Source: Butyrivibrio sp. AE3004 (GTDB taxonomy: Bacteria > Bacillota > Clostridia > Lachnospirales > Lachnospiraceae). From it: a stretch of 64,000 nucleotides of DNA. The notes beneath the pieces were generated by a model. The model ran no database searches. It saw only the letters and a list, made by a program, of their open reading frames with translations, and was not told the origin of the DNA. The translations under genes were made by a program, and so were the position numbers. Below, piece by piece: positions 1 to 8,530 of this stretch. The stretch covers positions 2,852,001 to 2,916,000 of the forward strand of contig NZ_JNLQ01000002.1 of assembly GCF_000703165.1 (NCBI RefSeq), given 5' to 3'. Each line of letters starts with the position of its first letter. Position 1 is the first letter of the stretch.

Positions 1-313
1 CGGTCAGTATTAAAATCATACCAAAAATCTTGTTTCTGGTTATCTTTTCCTTAAATACAAGACGGCTCAAAAACATTACCAGAATATATCCAAGCGGCTC
101 GACTATGACCACATACATGTAAGGCATATGCCCATAGCAGATAATCGCAATGAGCATTGACACAACCAAGAGACCGTATCCGCCTATAACAAGAACATTG
201 AGGTATTGTCTGATAAAACCGGGATATTCTTTTTGCGAACTCTTTTTCAACATTATCTGGGAAAAAGAAGCAATAAGCTGTCCCAAAAGCATCAGGAATA
301 TAAAGGGTATCAT
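1..313 (-). CDS. SMR/EamA-type small transporter (3'-truncated by window edge)
   Basis: Reading the minus strand from an ATG at 313 gives an open frame that runs off the left edge. It starts MIPFIFLMLLGQLIASF and continues with hydrophobic helices typical of the drug/metabolite transporter superfamily. The ATG overlaps the TGA of the upstream gene in an ATGA arrangement, so the two are translationally coupled. GGGAGGAAATCT just upstream supplies the ribosome site. Two adjacent small 4-helix proteins recall the ArnE/ArnF heterodimer, which flips undecaprenyl-phosphate-linked aminoarabinose. In this glycan locus a lipid-linked sugar flippase role is a reasonable inference. The substrate cannot be read from the sequence, and the C-terminal part lies outside the window. 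Confidence 0.75.
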   Translation of the reverse strand, partial: MIPFIFLMLLGQLIASFSQIMLKKSSQKEYPGFIRQYLNVLVIGGYGLLVVSMLIAIICYGHMPYMYVVIVEPLGYILVMFLSRLVFKEKITRNKIFGMILILT

Positions 314-717
314 AGATTTCCTCCCTTCATTTTCCTCTCATCTGCGGCGGAGCCGTTCTCTGCCCCATCCTCCGCTGCGGGTGCGTTCAGAATTATTGTT
401 CCTGCAATAACGAGGATAACACCTATGATTTTAACCGGTGTTACACCTTCATGAAAAAGAACCACACTCCAAAGGAGAGACCAAAGAAGCGTCATTGCCT
501 TATTTGCATATGCTATAGACAGTTCAAACTTCTTCAAAAGCTGCTGCCATAATACGGCATAAATTCCAAGAACTGCAAAATCCAGGAAATAAAACAGAAT
601 AAACTCCTTCGACAAAAACGCATAATTGGAAACTATCTTACTTATAACCGTGGTAAGAGAATAAATAAGCACAGCTCCCTGTAAAAAAACTATACTCAGC
701 AATTTATTATTCTTCAC
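310..717 (-). CDS. SMR/EamA-type small transporter, partner of the next gene
   Basis: A 135-residue protein with four predicted membrane helices and an acidic, charged tail (AEDGAENGSAADERK). I chose the GTG start at 717 because GGAGG lies six bases upstream; the longer frame to 759 would overlap the preceding gene. The helix pattern ending in GVILVIAGTIIL is typical of EamA/SMR half-size transporters. It follows the SGNH-like gene with a short gap and overlaps the next small transporter by ATGA. The pair is probably an obligate heterodimer of the ArnE/ArnF type that flips an undecaprenyl-phosphate sugar. That function is inferred from size, pairing and neighbourhood; a cation efflux role is the alternative. 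Confidence 0.75.
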   Translation of the reverse strand: MKNNKLLSIVFLQGAVLIYSLTTVISKIVSNYAFLSKEFILFYFLDFAVLGIYAVLWQQLLKKFELSIAYANKAMTLLWSLLWSVVLFHEGVTPVKIIGVILVIAGTIILNAPAAEDGAENGSAADERKMKGGNL

Positions 718-721
718 ACTG

Positions 722-1702
722 TCATCCTCCATAAATCGCATTTGCAAAATGCTCCGCAATATGCCTGCCTGCTTCTTTATTCACATGTATGTTGTCCAGC
801 AGATACTCCGAGCTGTTTCCTTCGTCTATGGTTCCGTAGTAATTATCAATAAATGACACTCCCGTATCACCACAGACATCGATCATATGCTGCAGATATG
901 TTGTCAGCTTACCGTTTCCAAAGTCAACACGATCACCGTTTTTCAAAACACCGTCAGAATCATACGCATAGCAAAATGTAAATGACATGCAGACAATTCT
1001 AATGAAGGGATATTTTTCCTGGATCATCTTTATTCCCGCATCCAGAGCTCCCATATAAGTCATGGGGTCAAGCTTATCGTTAGGGTTCATACCCGGTCTG
1101 AGCTTTATATAATCTGATGCATCATAGTAGATAACCAATGTATCCACAGTATTCATGTCAAGATCAACAAGTGCCTGGGCATGCTGCTGCATGGTTGTCT
1201 CACCGAGTATCCAAGTAGCATCGAGTACATCGTTCCGGTTATCATTCGTGATTGCTTTTGCAATGTTGTAGAAGCTGAGTCTGTCCATTGCATCTCCCTC
1301 ACCTTCCGGACTTCCAAGCGCAATGGTACTTCCGGCAAAGCCTGCATTTATAACATCAGCACCTGTGTTCTTTGCAATAAGAGAACATACGCTGTCATCT
1401 GTAAGGTCGTAAGTTACGGAATCATTTCCGAGCACAAGGACGGTCTCCTTACCATCATCCTCATGGCCTTCCTTTTTTTCCGAAGGTAGAAGAAAAATCT
1501 GATCCAGAAGCTCAACCTCATATTCGGATTGGTCAATCTCTACCTTTTCAAGTGTTTTACCCTTGTTCCATTTAATAAGCCTGAAAGCCCCGTATGCAAA
1601 CAATACTACTATAAGTCCTAAAACCACCAAATGAACCCATCCGGGAATTCCCTCATCACTTCTTTTTTTTCTGCGGTTATCGTCTGATCTGTAATTTGCC
1701 AT
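722..1702 (-). CDS. Membrane-anchored SGNH-hydrolase-like protein with altered catalytic motifs
   Basis: A 326-residue protein with a basic N-terminus, one transmembrane anchor (about residues 22-43) and an extracytoplasmic SGNH-like domain. The start MANYRSDD at 1702 has GAGAGGA six bases upstream. The usual GDS block is GNDS (residues 92-95), with an extra Asn. The GxND block reads DASDY (194-198), so the expected Asn is Ser. The terminal DxxH block is intact as DNIH (303-306). The SGNH lipoprotein at 10032-11237 keeps canonical GDS, GANDY and DGLH, which makes these changes stand out. Just downstream of another SGNH-like protein and an MBOAT acyltransferase, it probably belongs to a surface O-acylation module. 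Catalytic activity is uncertain. Confidence 0.75.
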   Translation of the reverse strand: MANYRSDDNRRKKRSDEGIPGWVHLVVLGLIVVLFAYGAFRLIKWNKGKTLEKVEIDQSEYEVELLDQIFLLPSEKKEGHEDDGKETVLVLGNDSVTYDLTDDSVCSLIAKNTGADVINAGFAGSTIALGSPEGEGDAMDRLSFYNIAKAITNDNRNDVLDATWILGETTMQQHAQALVDLDMNTVDTLVIYYDASDYIKLRPGMNPNDKLDPMTYMGALDAGIKMIQEKYPFIRIVCMSFTFCYAYDSDGVLKNGDRVDFGNGKLTTYLQHMIDVCGDTGVSFIDNYYGTIDEGNSSEYLLDNIHVNKEAGRHIAEHFANAIYGG

Positions 1703-1729
1703 AAAAAATCCTCTCATCAACCAAAAGCT

Positions 1730-2809
1730 CTAATACTCCTTTGAAAACAATTCCTCAAAATCAAAGCTGTTTATTATATGGCGCATTTTGTTAAGTTCGT
1801 CTTCAAATTCCATATCATTTTTTACCTCGTGTTCTCCGCTGGTGAAACACTCTGTCATGTAGCGGTTAACCCTGGGATTATAGTGAGTATAATCCGCATA
1901 ATTATTGAGGTTTGTGACTGTTTCTTCCATGTTCTGAAAATAAAACAGACGCACATTATCATACTTCAAAAACTCACTCGCCGCAAATGCATATTGATTC
2001 ATAGTCGCTTCAAGATGATTTTCCGTTATCACATTATTCCAGTAAAGAATGCTGTAAGGCGGGAAAAATACATAAAAAACAGTATCCGGATTATCCCGAA
2101 TAAACGGAAGAAGATTTTTATCAAGATTCTCTTTTGTCTGAGGAATCAAAAGATCTTTTTCCATCTCTTCACTGACAGGCTCCGGAGCTTCATATCCGTG
2201 CATTACATACTGAATATTGTAGTAATCCTCAGTCCACCAGCTTGCATAGATTTCAGACATATTCGAAGGCTTCTTCTGAATAACAGGCTTTAAAATATAT
2301 TCAAGCAGAACATCTTTATTCCAAAGATATTTGACATCATTTACGGGATTATTGTCATAAAGGTACATTGGAAGCTCGTACTTAATTTCATTTATATCCG
2401 CCGTCAGCGTCGGTATATCCACCCCTATAAAAACCGCTTTAACATCATTCTTTTTGCGGGCAGGTGAATCCTTATCAAAAACAATACTAAGGATATTGTA
2501 ATCATCCCTTGGATAAGCGCCGCTGTATGAGAGTTTTAGAGTACTTAATCCCATCAGCTCCGAAAAATCGTCGGTATGAAAATTCACAGTCATAGAGGAT
2601 CCGATTATACAGCTGTCATAATCCATATATTTTGCCATTCCAGGATTTTGCGAAAGCTGATTGTCCACTATATAAGGAAACCCTGCAACAGGCTCATGAT
2701 AGTGAAAAAACGGATCCACATATATAACAAGTACCGATATAAGAAGCAGAATGATAAAAGCCGTCACTCCAAAACACGCTATGAACTTTTTACCACTGAC
2801 ATTTTTCAA
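1730..2809 (-). CDS. Membrane-anchored SGNH/DltD-like protein of an O-acylation module
   Basis: A 359-residue protein with one N-terminal transmembrane helix (about residues 11-31) and an extracytoplasmic domain. IIGSSMT near residue 70 sits where SGNH/DltD-type proteins carry the nucleophile Ser, and DYTHYN near the C-terminus fits the Asp-His end of a triad. The start appears to be TTG at 2809, with GGTGA six bases upstream; no suitable in-frame ATG exists before the membrane helix. It lies directly downstream of an MBOAT acyltransferase. In alginate, teichoic acid and polysaccharide O-acetylation systems, such SGNH partners complete acyl transfer outside the membrane. That role is inferred from the pairing. 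Confidence 0.7.
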   Translation of the reverse strand: MKNVSGKKFIACFGVTAFIILLLISVLVIYVDPFFHYHEPVAGFPYIVDNQLSQNPGMAKYMDYDSCIIGSSMTVNFHTDDFSELMGLSTLKLSYSGAYPRDDYNILSIVFDKDSPARKKNDVKAVFIGVDIPTLTADINEIKYELPMYLYDNNPVNDVKYLWNKDVLLEYILKPVIQKKPSNMSEIYASWWTEDYYNIQYVMHGYEAPEPVSEEMEKDLLIPQTKENLDKNLLPFIRDNPDTVFYVFFPPYSILYWNNVITENHLEATMNQYAFAASEFLKYDNVRLFYFQNMEETVTNLNNYADYTHYNPRVNRYMTECFTSGEHEVKNDMEFEDELNKMRHIINSFDFEELFSKEY

Positions 2810-2892
2810 TACAAATCACCATAACCCTTCGACCTAAGGAGGTACCACTTATTAAAATCTATTTTGTTGCCATCAGTTGTCGATGCAGGCTC

Positions 2893-4323
2893 TTAAAAAT
2901 TCACATACAGGAAAGTGCTCACACCTCCAAGGCTTACCACTCCCCACACAAATAATACTCCGTACAAAAAAGGATGTTTCTTTTCCTCCGCAATCTTTCT
3001 GGCCGTCTTTCCACGAAAAATCACAAATGCGGAAATTATCATTATTATCCACATACAGATGTAGTTACTCTTATTCCATCCAGAAATCGGAGTAACCTTA
3101 AAAATATACCAGATTTCATCAACCATGAAGCATTCAGCGAGTTTAACCGTTATATGAAGGCCACTCCAGGCATTTGGATCTATAAGTTTTCCCAGCAGTA
3201 CCTTTGCGTCAGACAGTTTAGGCGCTCTGAAAAACACCCATGCACAATTGACATACAAAAATGTAAGAATGGTTCCTACTGTTCTTCCCACTGTCCCGGT
3301 TTCCTTATTACGTTTATACTTTCCGTAAAATCTGGTAATAACCATGAGAACGCCATGCATCATCCCCCAAACAATAAATCCCCAGCCGTTTCCATGCCAG
3401 ATACCGCTTATAAGAAAAACAACCATGATATTTATATAAGTTCTAAGTTTTCCTCTCCTGCTGCCTCCAAGCGGAATATAAATATATTTCGTAAAAAACT
3501 TTGTCAGAGATATATGCCATCTGTCCCAGAACTGCGCGATATTTTCAGCTCTGTAGGGCGCATCAAAATTAATTTGCAGATCCATACCAAGCATCCTGCA
3601 GATGCCTTCTGCCATATCACAGTATCCGCTAAAATCAAAATACAGCTGAAAAGAATAGGACACAGCAATTATCAGAGCATCCATAGCTGTTGCCGTTGTT
3701 AATATGCCATAACCAAAATCAGCCGCTTTTCCAAGCACATCAGCAAGCAGTACCTTTTTTGCGAGTCCCAAAGTAAACAGCCTCATACCCTCAGCTATGT
3801 TTTCAAAGTCCAAAACATCTTCATGAAGCTTTTCTATTCCTGTATTTATATTCTTATAATCAGCAATGGGTCCCTGTAAAACCTTCGGAAAAAACAGGAT
3901 ATAGCATAAATAATCAAGTATGCCGCACTGTTTTTCATCATTCCCAAGCTCCGCTATAAACATAATCTGGGAAAAGGTATAGAAGCTTATGGCAACAGGC
4001 ATTGCTCCGTCACTCATATATTTGAAAAAGCATAAAAGAATTACATTACAGATAATCGCTATGACCTTAAGCAATCTGTCCGGCTTTGTTCTACCCATTC
4101 CAGCAAGCATGGCAAACGCAAGGTTAAATGCAATACTCCCAAGAAAAACAAAGCAGCTAAGCTTTCCGTATCCCACGAAAAAAAAGGCTGACATTGCTAT
4201 CAGCCATAATTTCATCAGCATCTGCTTCTTTTCTGTAAAAAGCCCTATATGCTGTAGTCCCCACACCCCAAAAAGAAATATGGGAAGGAATATAAAAATA
4301 AAAGAATATGAATTAAAAGTCAT
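2893..4323 (-). CDS. MBOAT-family membrane O-acyltransferase
   Basis: A 476-residue polytopic protein with MBOAT hallmarks: WDRWHISLTKFF, IYIPLGGSRRG, SGIWHGNGWGF and a following MMHG. The His in the WHG segment is the conserved active-site residue of the family (AlgI, DltB, PatA). Such enzymes take an acyl group, usually acetyl, from a cytoplasmic donor and pass it across the membrane to a surface glycan, with an SGNH-type partner. That partner is probably the next gene downstream. It is the first of three MBOAT genes in the window. Its ribosome site is weak (CCGGTAA), so translation may depend on the upstream gene 30 bases away. Acceptor and acyl group are unknown. Confidence 0.9.
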   Translation of the reverse strand: MTFNSYSFIFIFLPIFLFGVWGLQHIGLFTEKKQMLMKLWLIAMSAFFFVGYGKLSCFVFLGSIAFNLAFAMLAGMGRTKPDRLLKVIAIICNVILLCFFKYMSDGAMPVAISFYTFSQIMFIAELGNDEKQCGILDYLCYILFFPKVLQGPIADYKNINTGIEKLHEDVLDFENIAEGMRLFTLGLAKKVLLADVLGKAADFGYGILTTATAMDALIIAVSYSFQLYFDFSGYCDMAEGICRMLGMDLQINFDAPYRAENIAQFWDRWHISLTKFFTKYIYIPLGGSRRGKLRTYINIMVVFLISGIWHGNGWGFIVWGMMHGVLMVITRFYGKYKRNKETGTVGRTVGTILTFLYVNCAWVFFRAPKLSDAKVLLGKLIDPNAWSGLHITVKLAECFMVDEIWYIFKVTPISGWNKSNYICMWIIMIISAFVIFRGKTARKIAEEKKHPFLYGVLFVWGVVSLGGVSTFLYVNF

Positions 4324-4353
4324 TACACAAATTACCGGTCTTTCAAAAGCCGA

Positions 4354-5127
4354 TCACTGAGAAATCTCGGGATCCTCAAATATATTATAGCCTCCAACGC
4401 TATTTACAAGTTTAAGGCCCATCTCATCAAGCGGCACATCTATTTTCCTGTCCTTATACATAACGATGTATCTGCACTGAGTCTGCCTTGTAGCTTCTAA
4501 AAGCTCTTTCGCATTTATTATCTCCGGCTTTTCAAAAGCCTCATGAACAGCATTGTAATAATTCCAGTGAATTATATCACGACCGTAAGGCATTAGTATA
4601 TTTGTGTCATACTGTCTTACGAAATGAAGCATTTCGGAAGGGAAGACCGCTCTTACTCTTGGCTCATCCTCATCCGGACTTATTTCATCGCATACATCAA
4701 TTACCACCTGCGGAATATGATACGGATTTTCAGCATCCTTTACATACTCATTTTTATAAACGAGGCTTCCACACAGAATAATAATTGCGCTGCACAAAAC
4801 GAGGCCTACACGTTTGTGGTTCACAAAAAGCTTGCAACCGGCATAAGCTATACATACAGACATTGGCATAAGCCATAAAAGCCTGTAGTATGTGTCCCCT
4901 CCGTCACTTAAAACCGCGACATACGCAATCCTTGTATAAGGAATAAAGAAACCTACAAGAACCAGAAAGGGAGCAAAAGCAATTACCAGTCTTTTTCTAT
5001 TATCCTTTTCAGCAAAAAGCAGATATATAAGCGATAAGACAAAGAGCGCAAGCAAATACCCGTTTCCGCCGTACAGCTTGAATATTACCCAGCACTCCAT
5101 GAAAATTCCGTACATAAATCTACTCAC
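4354..5127 (-). CDS. C-terminal part of a split DUF6077-like membrane protein
   Basis: A 257-residue protein with about five helices in the first 120 residues (including LYGGNGYLLALFV) and a soluble tail. It can start at GTG 5127 or at ATG 5115, the latter with GAGG at a usable distance. It lies in exactly the same reading frame as the gene just upstream (5176-6357). The 48 bases between contain three in-frame stops (one TAG, then TAA TAG). From memory the upstream protein resembles the N-terminal part of DUF6077 proteins, which continue into a segment like this one. The pair therefore looks like one ancestral gene broken by nonsense changes, or a natural two-chain version. Function unknown; GT-C-like glycan transfer is a guess. 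Confidence 0.6.
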   Translation of the reverse strand: MSRFMYGIFMECWVIFKLYGGNGYLLALFVLSLIYLLFAEKDNRKRLVIAFAPFLVLVGFFIPYTRIAYVAVLSDGGDTYYRLLWLMPMSVCIAYAGCKLFVNHKRVGLVLCSAIIILCGSLVYKNEYVKDAENPYHIPQVVIDVCDEISPDEDEPRVRAVFPSEMLHFVRQYDTNILMPYGRDIIHWNYYNAVHEAFEKPEIINAKELLEATRQTQCRYIVMYKDRKIDVPLDEMGLKLVNSVGGYNIFEDPEISQ

Positions 5128-5175
5128 CTCATCAAAAAACTATTATTCATACCTGTCCCGAATCCCTTTTATTGT

Positions 5176-6357
5176 CTATGCAAGGAATTTATACATTAAA
5201 AGATATACACCCGTCGGAATCACAGCCAGTACTGCTTTAATGATAATCCTGAAGTCTCTGGTATATATCAGAAGCAAAAGCGAAAGAAGTCCCGCAAGTG
5301 CTGTCCCAAAGATAATCCCCATAGAGCTCATAATCCCTGACGCCATATTAAGAAGGAATAAGAGTATCCATGTGCTGTTTCTTATGGATCTAAGGCCGCC
5401 CTTTGTCTCTTCCTTCCACAAAAATCCGGGCTTTCTGCAGTCATCAAACATCCACAAAAACAACCAGAAGACAAATGGTAATACAAAATTGGCAACCATG
5501 GCTTTTCCCTGCCATGTCCTCATCATCAGAAATGTCTCCGGAGTATATATGGAGGTATTTCCGAACATTGTCATAAGTGAAATGAATATCATATATATGG
5601 GCAGCATATCCTGTCTTGCCCCAAACAATATCCTTCCTATCTCAAGATAGATAAGATATATAAGCGGCAAAATAAGAAGAGGCATTATTGTATGAGAAAC
5701 AATAGTCGCATGTATACCGCTCATTCTTGCAATGAATGCTATCCAAAGCGGAAATACCGCCATGGCATGCCTTAGATCAAGTGATGTCGAGCTTCCGGTA
5801 TAGGGAAGAATGGTGTTCATCACGTCTGTCTGTTGTGCCAAAAGTGACTCAACCACATAGTAAGAATCATCACCGTCGAAGGGAGCCTTTATAACAGCCA
5901 TAACAAGCTGAAAAGCAAGTATCGCTCCGAACAATCCCCAATAGATCATGCTTTCACGGGAATATTGAAACTTCATTACTCTAACATCTGTTCTCGGGCT
6001 TATAATTGCCTCCGGTTTTGCCCTCTCATCTCCGGGAAACATCAGATAAAAGATATTTGAATCCTTTATATATTCTCTTTGTATATCCCATATTTTTCCG
6101 GCATAACCGATAATTGCAAGCACTCCCTGCACGCTTGCAAAAACTATGCTGCACTTATGAAATGCACCATAAGGAATTTTTATCATGCACCATATCCCAA
6201 TAACCTCAAATACCGCAAACGATACGAGATATCCGCACAAAAAAGTTATCCCTATTGTCTTCTTCGTCTGAGGAAGAATCCTCTGAATCAAAAACCCCAT
6301 CCCCATCGGTACTATAAAAAGCCACAATATCAAAGAAAGAGCGGATAGTACCACCAT
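5176..6357 (-). CDS. DUF6077-like polytopic membrane protein, N-terminal part
   Basis: A 393-residue protein with about ten membrane helices. The first large extracytoplasmic loop region holds DGDDSYYV followed by a LPYTG segment, matching my memory of the DUF6077 family of Lachnospiraceae. The acidic residues near DGDDSYY resemble the acidic motif of GT-C glycosyltransferases, but that is only an analogy. The ATG at 6357 has GGAGG ten bases upstream, two bases after the stop of uridine kinase. The frame ends at TAG (5176-5178), and the next gene resumes in the same frame 48 bases later. Family members I recall are longer, so this protein is probably incomplete alone. Confidence 0.6.
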   Translation of the reverse strand: MVVLSALSLILWLFIVPMGMGFLIQRILPQTKKTIGITFLCGYLVSFAVFEVIGIWCMIKIPYGAFHKCSIVFASVQGVLAIIGYAGKIWDIQREYIKDSNIFYLMFPGDERAKPEAIISPRTDVRVMKFQYSRESMIYWGLFGAILAFQLVMAVIKAPFDGDDSYYVVESLLAQQTDVMNTILPYTGSSTSLDLRHAMAVFPLWIAFIARMSGIHATIVSHTIMPLLILPLIYLIYLEIGRILFGARQDMLPIYMIFISLMTMFGNTSIYTPETFLMMRTWQGKAMVANFVLPFVFWLFLWMFDDCRKPGFLWKEETKGGLRSIRNSTWILLFLLNMASGIMSSMGIIFGTALAGLLSLLLLIYTRDFRIIIKAVLAVIPTGVYLLMYKFLA

Positions 6358-6359
6358 AC

Positions 6360-6986
6360 TCAGTTAACCTCCTCCCGAAGCATAGCTTTCAGATGCTCTG
6401 TGAAGATATTGATTCCCGTAAGGTTTTCCCCACCTCTCGGGATAATAAGATCTGCATATTTCTTACTGGGTTCCACGAACTGCTCATGCATGGGCTTAAC
6501 CGTTTCCGCATACTGATTCAGTACCGACGAAACGCTTCTTGCTCTTTCAATGGTATCTCGTCTTATTCTGCGCATAAGTCGCTCGTCCGCATCTGTATCG
6601 ACAAAGACCTTAACGTCCATCAGATCCCGAAGTTGTTTGTTCTCAAGAATCAAAATACCCTCAAGAAGGATTACCGGCTTTGGCACCACATGTATAGTCT
6701 GATCGGATCTGTTATGTATTGCATAATCATAAACCGGAATATCAACCTCTTCTCCATTCTTAAGCTTTTCCACATCACTGATAAGGCGCTCTGTATCAAA
6801 AGAAGACGGATGATCGTAATTAAGTCTCGATCTCTCGTCATAAGAAAGATCATTATGAGCTTTATAATATGAATCATGGCTGATAACCACAATGTCATCG
6901 CCAAACTGTTCTCTTATCCTGTTTACAATAGTTGTTTTACCTGATGCGGAGCCACCGGCTATTCCTACGATACATATTTTTTTCAT
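6360..6986 (-). CDS. udk: Uridine kinase
   Basis: A 208-residue cytosolic P-loop kinase. It has the Walker A motif GGSASGKTT (from about residue 11), the segment HDSYYK, NYDHPSSFD, VPVYDY-like IPVYDYAIHNR, LLEGILIL and the lid segment RRIRRDT, all characteristic of uridine/cytidine kinase. It phosphorylates uridine or cytidine with GTP/ATP to give UMP or CMP in pyrimidine salvage. The start at MKKICIVG (6986) has AGAGAGG upstream; the longer frame lacks a site. Its length is normal. It sits inside an operon of membrane glycan proteins, two bases before the DUF6077-like gene. The placement may serve nucleotide-sugar supply, which is inference. Confidence 0.95.
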   Translation of the reverse strand: MKKICIVGIAGGSASGKTTIVNRIREQFGDDIVVISHDSYYKAHNDLSYDERSRLNYDHPSSFDTERLISDVEKLKNGEEVDIPVYDYAIHNRSDQTIHVVPKPVILLEGILILENKQLRDLMDVKVFVDTDADERLMRRIRRDTIERARSVSSVLNQYAETVKPMHEQFVEPSKKYADLIIPRGGENLTGINIFTEHLKAMLREEVN

Positions 6987-7012
6987 TAAAACCTCTCTTT
7001 CAAATCTGCATG

Positions 7013-8518
7013 TCACTCATCAATTTCATAAGTATGTGATGACTCACAATATATATGAGAAAGCATCTCGCCGCTTTCGTTATCATATATTATTAGCTGG
7101 ATATCGTCACTCAGTCTTGAATCATCATACAGGAAATTGTTATTTTCATCTGATGTAAGATACAACAAACGGAATCTTTTCTCAATAGGTATATAAGTCA
7201 TTTCTCCCATTGAAGTATTCATTTTTTCTATCGACTCATAATCCACAGCCTCGTAGCTGTTTCCCGATGCCCTGTCCATAAGAAGAAAATACTGCTGATG
7301 ATTGTTCCCTGCTTCATCTATTTTATCCGTTCCTGTCAGGTTAGTCACAAGATGTCTGAACCACGGGTCCTGAAGAGCAGGAGAGTCTTCGGTCAGGTAA
7401 AGAGCAAAGCTGACATCTCCAAGTGTCAGCAGATTCATCTGCGTAGTAAGCAGTCTGTAGTTTTCTTCCTTTGAACGGAGTTCCTTATTATATGATGCGC
7501 AAAGCTTATCCCAGTTTGAATATTCGTTATCACCTCTGTGATCTGTAAGCTCTGCATTTTCCTTTAACCAGTTTCCGATATAAGAGGTAACCTTTCTTGC
7601 ACCTGTTGACGATAAATGTCCGGGATCACTTAAGTCAGCTTCCATATCAATGATATCTTCCATCTGCAGCATATTAATGTAAGGCACTCCATACTGTGCA
7701 GCTATATCACCTGCAGAATTTGCCGACTGGATATCCTGTGGTTCAGCAGCAAACGGAAGGAAAGTCACAACCACTCCTATTTGGTCTCTCTGACATTCAT
7801 CTATTATTTTCATGAGGTATTCTTCATTTACGGTATGTTCGGGAAGACGGGCATTTACATCGTACTCATATTCTTCCTTTATACTGCCCTCAAGCTCATG
7901 CTTCATCTCTGCGCCCATGAGCATATTGTATTCGCCTGTTCCGGTAAGTCTCTGAAAATCCTTCTGCTCAAGTTCATTCCATCTGTTGTGGTAAACAATA
8001 AAATCAAACAGATACTGCTTTTGTATCTCAGGATCATGTACAAGATCCTTAACAGCTGCCATCTTTAGTTTGCTTAAGGGATATGCATCCATATTCAGAT
8101 GCAGCTGACTGATCGCAGCCTGTCTGAACTCCTCAGGAGTTTCCTCATACATCTCATCAATGTATTCATAGTTTCTGTCCATCATAAAACAGTCAACCAC
8201 GACATAATCCGGTTTGCAATAATCAAGCGCCCTTATGAGCTGCCAGTAGCTTTCCTTTAAAAGGCTTCCATGCCCACCGAGATTGTAGGAGGTAATGCCG
8301 TAATCCTTGTAAAGGTCAATGGGATTTATTCCGTTTATCACATGAGATGAGCCAAGAAACAGCACATCAAGATGATCTTTCTTTGCTTCCTCAAAGAAAT
8401 CCCTGTTTTTCATATAACTGGTCTTTCTCTCTGTGATAAGAGTTACCGCAAACAGCGTTCCTGCAAGCAGCACAAGAAATATAAAGGTTTTAAGTACAAG
8501 AATCAGTTTTCTCTTCAT
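7013..8518 (-). CDS. Membrane-anchored SGNH-like protein with C-terminal extension
   Basis: A 501-residue protein with an N-terminal signal anchor (about residues 7-27) and an extracytoplasmic domain. VLFLGSSHVINGI (near residue 53) carries the SGNH-type Ser position, and DPGHLSSTGARKV (near residue 300) fits the Asp-His block. About 160 residues beyond this block have no assignment that I recognise and may bind the acceptor glycan. AAGGA nine bases upstream supports the ATG at 8518. It lies 12 bases downstream of the second MBOAT gene, so the two probably form one acyl-transfer unit. Compared with DltD (about 400 residues) it is long. Acyltransferase or esterase activity is inferred. Confidence 0.7.
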   Translation of the reverse strand: MKRKLILVLKTFIFLVLLAGTLFAVTLITERKTSYMKNRDFFEEAKKDHLDVLFLGSSHVINGINPIDLYKDYGITSYNLGGHGSLLKESYWQLIRALDYCKPDYVVVDCFMMDRNYEYIDEMYEETPEEFRQAAISQLHLNMDAYPLSKLKMAAVKDLVHDPEIQKQYLFDFIVYHNRWNELEQKDFQRLTGTGEYNMLMGAEMKHELEGSIKEEYEYDVNARLPEHTVNEEYLMKIIDECQRDQIGVVVTFLPFAAEPQDIQSANSAGDIAAQYGVPYINMLQMEDIIDMEADLSDPGHLSSTGARKVTSYIGNWLKENAELTDHRGDNEYSNWDKLCASYNKELRSKEENYRLLTTQMNLLTLGDVSFALYLTEDSPALQDPWFRHLVTNLTGTDKIDEAGNNHQQYFLLMDRASGNSYEAVDYESIEKMNTSMGEMTYIPIEKRFRLLYLTSDENNNFLYDDSRLSDDIQLIIYDNESGEMLSHIYCESSHTYEIDE

Positions 8519-8530
8519 TATCGTAATTCC

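Noticed and set aside
2974..3702. Plus-strand open frame of 242 codons
   Set aside because: It lies fully inside the MBOAT gene on the other strand, whose motifs are unmistakable. Its product has no recognisable domain and there is no ribosome site.
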